Assembly: GCA_041691815.1 (NCBI GenBank)
Contig: JBEPTZ010000165.1
Location: 1 to 8,232, forward strand
Direction: 5' to 3'
Length of the DNA: 8,232 nucleotides
From: 70-18 sp041691815
GTDB lineage: Bacteria; Pseudomonadota; Alphaproteobacteria; Acetobacterales; Acetobacteraceae
Part shown: positions 1 to 6,321 of the stretch, in pieces
How the letters are laid out: the number at the start of each line of letters is the position of its first letter
Numbering within the stretch: position 1 is the stretch's first letter
Notes under the pieces: model-generated
The model's database searches: none
Seen by the model: the letters and a program-made list of their open reading frames with translations, nothing else
Told to the model about the DNA's origin: nothing
Made by a program: the position numbers and the translations under genes

Positions 1-297
1 CTGCTGGCGGAAGCCGAAATCCTGCACGCGGTCATTGCCGCCGCCGCCGGCCAGCCGGCCCGCGCCGCCATCCTGGCCCACTTCACCGCCGCGCGCGACG
101 CCATGCAGGCCGAGCGCCGCCGCGCCGCCTGGCGTATCCGCAGCACCCTGGCGCCGCTGCTGGAAGCCCGCGCCGCCGGCGCCACCCTGCTGGCCGCCGC
201 CGCCGGCGCCGACCGCGGCCAGGCGCTGCTGTGCCATGAGCGCCGGCAGATCGCCGAGCAATTGATCCGCCGCACCCTGGCCCAGCGCCGCCGATGA
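1..297 (+). CDS. 3' part of an unidentified gene (start outside the window)
   Basis: The frame is open from the first base and ends at TGA 295-297, giving the last 98 residues of a longer protein. I do not recognise it. The visible part is Ala/Arg/Leu rich and probably all helical, with an Arg-rich stretch (AERRRAAWRIR) near residues 36-46 and a basic C-terminus (RRTLAQRRR). No catalytic motif or membrane segment is seen. Its stop shares an ATGA with the start of the RepA-like ATPase gene, so the two are almost certainly co-transcribed and translationally coupled. That position suggests a role in the same replication or mobile-element module, but this is inference from context only. An internal ATG at 103 exists, but the open frame runs past it to the window edge, so I take the gene as truncated by the window. 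Confidence 0.6.
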   Translation: MLAEAEILHAVIAAAAGQPARAAILAHFTAARDAMQAERRRAAWRIRSTLAPLLEARAAGATLLAAAAGADRGQALLCHERRQIAEQLIRRTLAQRRR

Positions 298-1571
298 GCG
301 ACCTGTGGACGCAATGGGAGGCCAGCCGCCAGGCGGCGCTGGCCCGCCAGCTGGTCGCCGACCCGGCGCCGCTGCCGTCGCCCGAGAGCATCCCGCCGCG
401 CGAATGGCTGTACGGCACCCGCCTGATCCGCCGCTTCGTCTCGGTGCTGGCGGCCCCTGGCGGGGTCGGCAAATCCGCCCTGGCCTTGGCCCAGGCGCTG
501 GCGCTGGTCAGCGGCCGCAGCTTTCTCGGTGAGCATGTGCACCACTCGGTGCCGGCCTGGGTGCTGAACCTCGAAGACCCGCTCGACGAACTCAACCGCC
601 GGGTCGCCGCCCTGATGCTGCTGCACAAGCTGCCGCGCGCGGCGATCGCCGGGCGGCTGCATCTGTCGTCCGGCCGCAGCCGCCGGTTGCGCATGGCCGA
701 GTTGGACGAGACCGGCATCGTCCACCCCGACCAGCAGGCGGTGATGGACGCCGCGCTGGCCGCCGGCATCGGCCTGATCGTGGTCGATCCGTTCGTCAAA
801 TCGCACCAGCTGGACGAGAACGCCAACACCCAGATCGACGCCGCCGCCACCGCCTGGGCGGAGATCGCCGAGGCCACCGGCGCCGCCGTGCTGCTGGTGC
901 ATCACGTCCGCAAGGGCGCGTCCGGCGACAAGGCGGTGGGCGACATCGACATCATGCGCGGCGCCAAGGCGCTGACCGACGCCGCCCGCTCCGCCACCCT
1001 GCTGTCGCCGATGAGCGAGGAGGAGGCGCGCCATCTGTCGGTGCCGGAGCGCGAGCGCTGGCGGCATGTGCGGCTGGACGACGCCAAGGCCAACATGGCG
1101 CCGCGCGCCGAGGCGGCGCAGTGGTTCCGGCTGGAGAGCGTGCAACTGGGCAACGGCACCGCGCTGTATCCGCAGGGCGACAGCGTCGCCGCCATCGCCG
1201 CCTGGAAGCCGCCCAGCCCGTTCCGCCAGCTCAGTGCATTCGAATGCAATCAGGCGCTCGACAAGATCGCCGCCGGCATCGGCGACGGCGCGGCGTTCTC
1301 GGCGCATCGCAGCGGCCGCGCCACCGAGCGCTGGGCCGGCAGCGTGCTGGTGCGCGGCTTCGGGCTGGACGAGGCCGACGCCGCCCGGGTGATCGCCGCC
1401 TGGCTGCGCAGCGGGCTGCTGCTGGAGCAGGAATACCGCCACCCGACGCAGCGCAAGCTGCGCATGGGGGTGCGGGTGGACGACGCCAAACGCCCGACCG
1501 CCGCGGCACCCCCAACTGGCTCACAGCCGGGCGAATCTCATGCCGAACAGGAAACCAACCATGAATCATGA
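294..1571 (+). CDS. RepA-like AAA family ATPase (AAA_25 / hexameric helicase type)
   Basis: This 425-residue protein has a RecA-fold ATPase core typical of plasmid RepA-like helicases and their phage and chromosomal relatives. Walker A is APGGVGKS (residues 54-61). An acidic LNLEDP follows at 91-96, a Walker B-like strand LIVVDP at 161-166, then LLVHHVRKG (200-208) and MRGAKALTDAAR (221-232), which sits where these ATPases carry the sensor and arginine-finger region. DDAKANMAP (262-270) also fits the family. Residues about 340-398 look like a C-terminal winged-helix domain. The predicted role is ATP-driven DNA unwinding or remodelling in replication of a mobile element; the DNA substrate is unknown. 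The start at 294 overlaps the upstream stop (ATGA) and has no clear Shine-Dalgarno, which suggests coupling. The 3' end overlaps the DUF6362-like gene by 11 bases. Family assignment is good; helicase activity is inferred. Confidence 0.85.
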   Translation: MSDLWTQWEASRQAALARQLVADPAPLPSPESIPPREWLYGTRLIRRFVSVLAAPGGVGKSALALAQALALVSGRSFLGEHVHHSVPAWVLNLEDPLDELNRRVAALMLLHKLPRAAIAGRLHLSSGRSRRLRMAELDETGIVHPDQQAVMDAALAAGIGLIVVDPFVKSHQLDENANTQIDAAATAWAEIAEATGAAVLLVHHVRKGASGDKAVGDIDIMRGAKALTDAARSATLLSPMSEEEARHLSVPERERWRHVRLDDAKANMAPRAEAAQWFRLESVQLGNGTALYPQGDSVAAIAAWKPPSPFRQLSAFECNQALDKIAAGIGDGAAFSAHRSGRATERWAGSVLVRGFGLDEADAARVIAAWLRSGLLLEQEYRHPTQRKLRMGVRVDDAKRPTAAAPPTGSQPGESHAEQETNHES

Positions 1572-2205
1572 CAGCTCGAATGGCGCGCTGCTGGCGCGCA
1601 CGTGGCGCGCCGCCGCTGCCGGCCCCGGCGGCGCTGCGCCGACCGCGCCATGCCCTCCGGTTTCACCGGAGGGTCATGGCGGTGGATTCGGGCGCGCCAG
1701 CGTGCGTCCGGGGCACCAGGCGGCCTCGGGCGGCGCGCCGAATGGCGCGCCCGGTGGCGCAGTTCGGCGCGCTGCGATCGACAGCGAAACGGTGATCTAC
1801 CGGCTGGAGGAAGCCGGCCGCACCATGCTGGCACTGCCCTCGGGCGGCTACTCCACCCGGCTGCGCACCAGCCGGCTGGACGTGGTGCGCAGCGCGCTGG
1901 AGAATTACGGCTGGGAAAGCGGCGGCCACAACAGCGGAGCGGGGCAAACCAAGCTGCGCCCGCCGGTGCCGCCGGCCGAGGCGATCACCCGCATGGACGA
2001 GGCGATGGGCTGGATCGCGCTGATCCCGGCCGACCGCTACGTGCTGCGCCGCATCGTCGGCGCCCGCAGCCTGGTCAGCCCGACCACCGAGCGGCATCTG
2101 TTCGCCTGGCGCCGGCTCGGCCTGCTGCTCGGCGCCGACCACAAGGCGGTGCAACGCTGGCACGCTCAGGGCATCGCGCTGCTGGTCGCCGGGCTGCGCG
2201 GCTGA
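1561..2205 (+). CDS. DUF6362-like protein with a long low-complexity N-terminus
   Basis: This is a 214-residue protein. Residues about 78-214 resemble the DUF6362 proteins of alphaproteobacterial prophages: YRLEEAGRTMLALP (80-93), a conserved-looking DVVRSALENYGW (107-118), RMDEAMGW (144-151), and a C-terminal segment (about 185-212) that could be a helix-turn-helix. Its function is unknown; DNA binding or a regulatory role in phage or plasmid biology is inference. Residues 10-74 are Gly/Ala/Pro rich, lack family character and are encoded by a palindrome-rich stretch. I chose ATG 1561 because AGGA at 1549-1552 lies 8 bases upstream. An in-frame ATG at 1540 has no such site. GTG 1792 would skip the odd segment but has no visible Shine-Dalgarno. 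The gene overlaps the ATPase gene by 11 bases, so it is probably in the same transcript. The family call rests on remembered patterns. Confidence 0.7.
   Translation: MNHDSSNGALLARTWRAAAAGPGGAAPTAPCPPVSPEGHGGGFGRASVRPGHQAASGGAPNGAPGGAVRRAAIDSETVIYRLEEAGRTMLALPSGGYSTRLRTSRLDVVRSALENYGWESGGHNSGAGQTKLRPPVPPAEAITRMDEAMGWIALIPADRYVLRRIVGARSLVSPTTERHLFAWRRLGLLLGADHKAVQRWHAQGIALLVAGLRG
1604..1751. repeat. Cluster of four GGCGCGCC palindromes
   Basis: The 8-bp palindrome GGCGCGCC occurs at 1604-1611, 1691-1698, 1732-1739 and 1744-1751. The last two are separated by only GAAT and can pair into an 8-bp hairpin. Together with the 1646-1681 palindrome they fill the segment encoding the Gly/Ala/Pro-rich N-terminus of the DUF6362-like protein. 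High GC makes single sites likely, but four in 148 bp stands out. Confidence 0.6.
1646..1681. repeat. Near-perfect palindrome inside the DUF6362-like gene
   Basis: Arm CGCCATGCCCTCCGG (1646-1660), a TTTCA loop (1661-1665) and the complementary arm 1666-1681 form a 15-bp stem with one bulged T at 1674. The core 8 bp (CCCTCCGG / CCGGAGGG) is perfect. The hairpin lies within a coding region and is strong enough to affect translation or mark an inserted element. Confidence 0.75.
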
Positions 2206-2306
2206 GCAAGGCAAGGGAGATTCACAAAGAGACGGAGAGACGGAGAGACGGAGAGCAGCAAGGGCGCCATGTTTCTCTTCGCCTCTCCGTCTCTTTGTGG
2301 CCTTGC
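2206..2306. repeat. Intergenic inverted repeat with tandem 8-mers
   Basis: Two perfect 17-nt arms, CACAAAGAGACGGAGAG at 2223-2239 and its complement at 2283-2299, flank a 43-nt centre. Outside them GCAAGGC (2206-2212) and GCCTTGC (2300-2306) are also complementary. The left arm runs into three tandem copies of GAGACGGA (2229-2252). The repeat starts right after the stop of the DUF6362-like gene. It could fold in RNA and act as a terminator or processing site, but it has no T-tract. Similar 'gagacgga ... tccgtctctttgtgg' intergenic repeats occur dispersed in other bacterial genomes (my recollection), so a dispersed repeat element is the likeliest identity. Confidence 0.8.
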
Positions 2307-2318
2307 TTGCGCGCTTCC

Positions 2319-2347
2319 TTGCCGCCCCGCCCGGCCACACGTATTTT
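2319..2347 (+). promoter_or_regulatory. Candidate sigma70-type promoter of the glycosyltransferase gene
   Basis: TTGCCG (2319-2324) and TATTTT (2342-2347) are separated by 17 bases; each matches 4 of 6 consensus positions. They lie between the inverted repeat and the glycosyltransferase start, which would give a leader of about 20-25 bases. This is sequence resemblance only. Confidence 0.3.
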
Positions 2348-2375
2348 CCCCGCTCCCGCTGCACGGACCCCCAGC

Positions 2376-4049
2376 ATGCCGGACTCGCCGCCGCCAAACC
2401 CCGCCGCCATCCTGGCGCTCGGCCCGTTGCAGGGCCGGTGCCGGCTGGGCAACCCCAGCCGCATCGTCGGCTGGGCGCGCAACGCTGACGCGCCCGGTAA
2501 GCCGGTGGTGCTGGAACTGCTGCTGGATGGCGAACTGCTCGGCAGCTTCCTCGCCGACCGCCCGCGCCCCGACATGGAAAAATGGTTCCCGGACAACCAG
2601 GATATCGGCTTCATCGTGCAGATCCCGCACCCGGTGGCAACCGAGGCCGCCCGCGTGGTGGAACTGCGCCGCGCCGCCGATCTGGCGCCGCTGACCGGCA
2701 GCCCGATCACCCTGCCGCACACCCCGCCGCCGCCGGAGACGCTGCAGACCCGGCTGGCCACCCTCACCACCGTGCTCGACTCGGCGATGGAACACGCCGG
2801 CCCCGCCGCCCGCGCGGCGCTGGCGGCGCAACTGGCGGAGCGGCTAGCCGAACTGCTGCCGGCCCGCCCGCCGCGCCAGGCGGCGCTGCTGCAACGCTGG
2901 GCCGCCGGCGAGGCCCCCGGCACCGTGCCGCCCACCCTGCCGCCGCCACGCCGGAAACAGGCGCTGGTGATCGATGACGGCGTGCCGGACCCGGCCCGCG
3001 ATGCCGGGTCGGCGGCGATCGTCTCGCATATGCAGGCGCTGCTCGGGCTGGGCTACCAGGTCGGCTTCGTCGCCGCCCTCGGCCTGGCGCAGGGCGAGGC
3101 GGCGGCCAGCCGGGCGCTCGCCGGCATGGGCGTCACCTGCTGGCACCTGCCCTGGGCCGCCTCGGTGGAGGAATTGCTGCGCCGCGACGGGCCGGCGCTC
3201 GACCTGGTGTATCTGCACCGCCACGGCCCGATGCAGCGCTACGGCGCACTCGCCCGCCACTGGGCGCCACAGGCCCGGCTGGTGTATTCGCTGGCCGACC
3301 TGCACTGGCTGCGCGCCGCCCGCGAGCACACCCTGCGCACCGGCGACGCCACCCTGCCGGCCGAAATCGCCGCGCTGCGCCACGCCGAACTCGCCGACGT
3401 CCTGGCCGCCGACGCGGTGATCACCCATTCCAGCCACGAAGCCGCCCTGCTGGCCGCCGACGCGCCGGAAGCCGCCGTGCATCTGCTGCCCTGGGCGATC
3501 GCACCGCGCCCGGTCACCACCCCGTTCGCCGCCCGCGACGCGGTGGCCTTCGTCGGCAGCTACGGCCACCCGCCGAACCTGGACGCCGCCCACACCCTGC
3601 TGGCCGAGGTAATGCCGGCAGTTTGGGCCGAGGCGCCGGCCATCCCGCTGCTGCTGGCCGGCAGCGACCTGCCCGCCAGCCTGCGCGACGCCGCCCTGGC
3701 CGCACCCGGCCCGGTGGAGGTGCTCGGCCACATCCCCGACCTCGCAGCCCTGTGGGAACGCTGCCGGCTGTCCGCCGCACCGCTGCGCTACGGCGCCGGA
3801 CTGAAAGGCAAGGTGCTGGATAGCCTGGCCGCCGGCATCCCCTGCCTGTGCTCCGAAACCGCCGCCGAGGGCATGGACCTGCCCGACACCCTGGCGCCGC
3901 TGGTCACCACCGCGATGGCCGCCGACATCCTGCGGCTGCACGCCGACGAAGCGGCCTGCACGGCACTCGGGCGGGCTGGGGTGGAGTGGGTGGAGGAACG
4001 GTTCAGTGCCGCCCGCATCCGTGACGCTATGCGGGCGGTGGCGGGATAG
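2376..4049 (+). CDS. Glycosyltransferase (GT-B, GT4-like) with N-terminal beta-sandwich module
   Basis: This 557-residue protein probably transfers a sugar from an activated donor to a cell-surface glycan; donor and acceptor cannot be read from the sequence. Residues about 15-115 (RIVGWARNADAP, ELLLDGELLGSFLAD, IGFIVQIP) resemble the beta-sandwich module that precedes glycosyltransferase domains in Rhodospirillales proteins. Residues 116-192 are an Ala/Pro/Leu-rich linker. The catalytic part starts at KQALVIDDGVPDPARDAGS (194-212), a typical GT-B N-lobe opening. LVYSLADLHWLRAAR follows at 302-316. The donor-binding lobe contains AFVGSYGHPPNLDA (391-404), RYGAGLKGKVLDSLAAGIP (471-489) and SETAAEGM (493-500), as in GT4 enzymes. 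No signal peptide or membrane segment is seen. ATG 2376 has a weak CGGA at 2364-2367. The frame stays open upstream to 1602, but that stretch is out of frame with the DUF6362-like gene and crosses the inverted repeat, so the longer start is rejected. Confidence 0.85.
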   Translation: MPDSPPPNPAAILALGPLQGRCRLGNPSRIVGWARNADAPGKPVVLELLLDGELLGSFLADRPRPDMEKWFPDNQDIGFIVQIPHPVATEAARVVELRRAADLAPLTGSPITLPHTPPPPETLQTRLATLTTVLDSAMEHAGPAARAALAAQLAERLAELLPARPPRQAALLQRWAAGEAPGTVPPTLPPPRRKQALVIDDGVPDPARDAGSAAIVSHMQALLGLGYQVGFVAALGLAQGEAAASRALAGMGVTCWHLPWAASVEELLRRDGPALDLVYLHRHGPMQRYGALARHWAPQARLVYSLADLHWLRAAREHTLRTGDATLPAEIAALRHAELADVLAADAVITHSSHEAALLAADAPEAAVHLLPWAIAPRPVTTPFAARDAVAFVGSYGHPPNLDAAHTLLAEVMPAVWAEAPAIPLLLAGSDLPASLRDAALAAPGPVEVLGHIPDLAALWERCRLSAAPLRYGAGLKGKVLDSLAAGIPCLCSETAAEGMDLPDTLAPLVTTAMAADILRLHADEAACTALGRAGVEWVEERFSAARIRDAMRAVAG

Positions 4050-4210
4050 GCGGTGGAAGGATCTCGTTCGCGGATTTCGCGCGAGCACATTCGAGTGTTT
4101 ATGTGCGGAGGGCAGGGTCCTTCCGATATCGTTGGCACCGGTCCGGAAAGCAGTTGTTCACGGCCGGCTTTCGGTGGCACTGTAACGATATGACTACGAG
4201 CGAGGCCGGG
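4050..4210. other. 161-base gap with a weak hairpin, no convincing promoter
   Basis: The gap holds GCACAT (4085-4090) and ATGTGC (4101-4106), a 6-bp stem with a 10-base loop. It also holds GGAAGGA (4055-4061), complementary to TCCTTCC (4118-4124). These could form a loose terminator-like fold after the glycosyltransferase gene. No paired -35/-10 boxes stand out for the downstream small gene. Confidence 0.3.
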
Positions 4211-4570
4211 ATGTCAGAGACTGCGAAATTTCAGCTGGTGGTAGCAGAGTTAGTCGTGCAGTCAGCCCGCCACATCGCTGATGGTAAGCCGACGCTTGAC
4301 ATCGTTGCGGACTTAGAGAAGCGTGGATGCCCTCTTGAATTGGCACAGGGAATTGTGCGGCGCGGTGTGGAGATGAAGCAGGCCGAATTCCGCAAACGTG
4401 GCCGAGAAATGATGCTAATCGGGGCGGGATTATGCGGCGCGGGCATACTTATCTCGTTCATATTCTATAGTATGGCATCACCCGGCGGCCATTATATTGT
4501 CACCGTGGGTCTGATAGCCGGCGGGGCTTGGACATTCCTTAAGGGCAGTTGGAAAGCGGCCGCGGGATAG
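4211..4570 (+). CDS. Small two-helix membrane protein of unknown function
   Basis: The 119-residue product has an amphipathic, soluble N-terminal half (residues 1-60) and a basic patch RKRGR at 61-65. Two predicted membrane helices follow at about 67-88 (MMLIGAGLCGAGILISFIFYSM) and 95-110, joined by a short ASPGG turn. The turn plus second helix (GGHYIVTVGLIAGGAWTFLKG) resembles a motif common in small uncharacterised bacterial membrane proteins, but I know no function for it. ATG 4211 is preferred: GAGG lies at 4202-4205 with a 5-base spacer. ATG 4190 (7 residues longer) has only GGTGG 12 bases upstream, and ATG 4103 would add a non-conserved-looking Arg/Trp-rich extension. Base composition differs from its neighbours: 34 of 60 bases at 4261-4320 and 26 of 60 at 4441-4500 are G or C, and it uses TTA and ATA codons. 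Horizontal acquisition is inferred. Confidence 0.65.
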   Translation: MSETAKFQLVVAELVVQSARHIADGKPTLDIVADLEKRGCPLELAQGIVRRGVEMKQAEFRKRGREMMLIGAGLCGAGILISFIFYSMASPGGHYIVTVGLIAGGAWTFLKGSWKAAAG

Positions 4571-4586
4571 ATCAACGACACCTCGA

Positions 4587-4812
4587 CCGCCGCCCGGCAG
4601 CGCGATCACCCTGCCGCACACCCCGCCGTTTCCCGACCGGCTGTAAACCCGGCGCCCCGGGGCTTGAATCTGCGCTCGGCTCAGCCGCGAAGCGCACCAG
4701 TCCCGCCGGGCGCGCAGCGCTGGCAGGCTCGGGCGCACCGGGCTGGACTGGGTGGGGGACCGCTTTAGCGCCGCCCGCATCAGGAGCGCGATGCGGGCGG
4801 TGGCTGGGCCGA
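4587..4812 (+). pseudogene. Remnant of a second, internally deleted glycosyltransferase copy
   Basis: Two parts of the intact glycosyltransferase gene recur here, in the same order and in the same reading frame. Bases 4587-4652 align without gaps to about 2690-2755 and read PPPGSAITLPHTPPFPDRL, against PLTGSPITLPHTPPPPETL in the intact protein (residues 105-123). The codon after this match is TAA (4644-4646) where the intact gene has CAG. Bases 4728-4812 match the last 27 residues: LGRTGLDWVGDRFSAARIR then SAMRAVAG, against LGRAGVEWVEERFSAARIR then DAMRAVAG (residues 531-557). The expected stop codon is replaced by CCG. The roughly 400 residues between the two matches, including the whole catalytic part, are missing. 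Bases 4653-4727 hold another stop (TGA 4665-4667) and only loose similarity. The fragment lies between the low-GC small gene and the ABC transporter gene and cannot encode an enzyme. Confidence 0.8.
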
Positions 4813-4831
4813 GCCCCTGGACCTCTTCGAC

Positions 4832-6151
4832 TCAGGTTTGTTCTTTGGCCAGGATCGGGGCGAAGGTTTCGGTCGCCTTCTTCAGTTCGGTGGCCGGGTC
4901 GGCACCGCCGATCATGTTGGTCAGCGCAATGCCGAACACGTCGCGGAACTCGGTGACCGCGACGATCACCGGCAGGCCGGAGCGGGCGATCTTCAGCGAC
5001 TCGTTGACCGTGGTGAACCATTCCGGCGGGAACGCGCTGCTCTTCTGCAGTTCCATATCCTCATAGGCGCTGGCCCGCGCCGGCGTGCCGGAGCCGGTGC
5101 GCAGCATCTCCTTGCACATCGCCTTGGTGGTCGCCCACTGCGTGTACAGCCAGGCGCCGCCCATGTTCTTGGTGCCGCGGGCGATGCCGATGCCGTCGAC
5201 ATAGGTGGAGGTGTAGTGCCCCTTCGGCCCGGCCGGCACCACCGCGAAGCCGGCATCCTTGCCCAGCTTGGATTTGGTCGGGTCAACCAGCGGCGCCGAG
5301 AAGCCGACACCGTCGATCCACATCGCCGACCGCGCCTGGCTGAAGGTGGTCTGGATCTCGTTCCAGTTGAAGCCGACCACGCCCGGCGGTGCGGTCTCGC
5401 GCATCAGCTTCTTGTAGTACTCGGCCGCGGCGATCGCGTCCGGGGTGTCCATCAGCAGGGTCTTGCCGTCCTTGCTGATGGTCTCCTGGTTGTAGCCGAG
5501 CAGCATCGTGGTGTACGGTGGCAGGTTGGCATTCTTCACGCCACGCCCGACAAAGCCGGAAATCCCCTTGCCACGGTCGGTCAGCGCCTGGGCGGAGGTC
5601 ATCAGCTCGGCGTAGGTGGCCGGCACCTTGAGGCCCTTGGCCGCGAACATCGCCTTGTTATAGAACAGGATGAACAGATCCTGGTTGATCGGGATGTTGT
5701 GCTGCAACCCGTCCGGCGCGGTGGCGGCGGCAACGCCGGGGCCGCCGAAATCGCCGAAGTCGTAATCGGCGGCGGTCAGCTTCGGGTCTTTCAGCATCGG
5801 ACGGAGATCCTCCATCCAGTGCCCCTTCTCGATCAGCCGCTTCTGCACGTGCAGCGAGGCGATCACCACATCGAAGCTCGGGTGGCCGGTGGTCATCTCC
5901 ATCATCACCTTCGGGCGCTGCTGCTGCTCGGGGATCTGCTCCGATCCGACGCGGATGCCGGTCAGTTCCTCGAATTCCTTCTGGTGCTTCTGCAGCACGT
6001 CGGCGCGCGGCGACTTGGGGAAGTTGGCCTCGATCTTGGTGCCCTTGAACTGCTTCCAGTCGAAGGCGGTCTGCGCGCCCACCTTCTCGACCAGGGCAGG
6101 GGCGGCGAGCGTGCCGGCGGTGACAGCGAGCAGGTGGCGACGACGGATCAT
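4832..6151 (-). CDS. ABC transporter solute-binding protein (CUT1 sugar-binding type)
   Basis: This 439-residue periplasmic protein of the extracellular solute-binding family 1 (MalE/UgpB-like) should capture a sugar or related solute for the permease pair encoded divergently. Its N-terminus MIRRRHLLAVTAGTLAAPAL has a basic head with consecutive arginines and a hydrophobic core, with possible cleavage after VGA (24-26). The arginines followed by HLL loosely resemble a Tat signal; Sec export is the alternative. Family features include a DVLQKHQKEFEELTGI segment (50-65), FDVVIASLHVQ, the NQDLFILFYNKAMFAAKGL segment with its following PATYAEL, MWIDGV, and a C-terminal region typical of the fold. 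The start is well fixed: GGAGG (complement of 6159-6163) lies 7 bases before the ATG. Orientation opposite to the permeases is less common. The ligand cannot be told from sequence. Downstream lies only the glycosyltransferase remnant, so the gene is probably monocistronic. Confidence 0.93.
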   Translation of the reverse strand: MIRRRHLLAVTAGTLAAPALVEKVGAQTAFDWKQFKGTKIEANFPKSPRADVLQKHQKEFEELTGIRVGSEQIPEQQQRPKVMMEMTTGHPSFDVVIASLHVQKRLIEKGHWMEDLRPMLKDPKLTAADYDFGDFGGPGVAAATAPDGLQHNIPINQDLFILFYNKAMFAAKGLKVPATYAELMTSAQALTDRGKGISGFVGRGVKNANLPPYTTMLLGYNQETISKDGKTLLMDTPDAIAAAEYYKKLMRETAPPGVVGFNWNEIQTTFSQARSAMWIDGVGFSAPLVDPTKSKLGKDAGFAVVPAGPKGHYTSTYVDGIGIARGTKNMGGAWLYTQWATTKAMCKEMLRTGSGTPARASAYEDMELQKSSAFPPEWFTTVNESLKIARSGLPVIVAVTEFRDVFGIALTNMIGGADPATELKKATETFAPILAKEQT

Positions 6152-6193
6152 TTCTATTCCTCCCGGTGGCGGCCATGCCGGCCTCTGGGGCAG

Positions 6194-6254
6194 ACCCTAG
6201 AGGGTTTTCACGGCGGCGAGAACCACCCTTCGCACCGCCGGCAAACTGTTTCGC
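6194..6254. promoter_or_regulatory. Divergent control region with two small dyads
   Basis: Between the divergent transporter genes lie ACCCT-AG-AGGGT (6194-6205), a 5-bp dyad, and GCAAACTGTTTCGC (6241-6254), an imperfect dyad. Either could be an operator shared by the binding-protein and permease transcripts. Both are short and could occur by chance. Confidence 0.2.
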
Positions 6255-6282
6255 AACCCCTTCCCTCCGCGCCCGGGGCCGC

Positions 6283-6288
6283 TATGAT
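6283..6288 (+). promoter_or_regulatory. Candidate -10 box for the permease operon
   Basis: TATGAT matches the TATAAT consensus at 5 of 6 positions and lies 22 bases before the leader Shine-Dalgarno. No good -35 box is found 16-18 bases upstream (TTCCCT or CTTCCC only), so an activator may be needed if it is used. Confidence 0.3.
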
Positions 6289-6321
6289 CGGGGCTGGAGC
6301 AAACTGACCGAGGAAGCGCCC

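Noticed and set aside
83..877. A 264-residue - strand open frame across the start of the ATPase gene
   Set aside because: It runs antisense to the Walker A region of the ATPase, shows no domain pattern, and ends in an Arg-rich low-complexity stretch.
2229..2255. Tandem 8-mers as a short CRISPR-like array
   Set aside because: Units are 8 bp, directly adjacent and without spacers; it is a simple tandem repeat inside an inverted repeat.
1602..4049. An 815-residue open frame that would extend the glycosyltransferase N-terminus
   Set aside because: The first 258 residues overlap the DUF6362-like gene out of frame and cross the inverted repeat; they are Arg/Ala-rich and of shadow-frame character. 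ATG 2376 begins the recognisable domain.
2844..4088. A 414-residue - strand open frame over the glycosyltransferase
   Set aside because: It is antisense to a recognisable GT-B enzyme and has Gly/Gln/Val-rich shadow composition.
4132..4152. TTGGCAC (4132-4138) as a sigma54 -24 element before the small membrane gene
   Set aside because: The required -12 GC element at the fixed spacing is absent.
4752..5066. A 104-residue + strand frame beginning GDRFSAARIRSAM
   Set aside because: Its first residues are the glycosyltransferase remnant and the rest is antisense to the solute-binding protein; it is readthrough past a lost stop, not a gene.
4838..6307. A 489-residue + strand open frame over the binding-protein gene
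   Set aside because: It is antisense to a clearly recognisable solute-binding protein; His/Arg/Gly-rich composition is typical of antisense frames in GC-rich genes.
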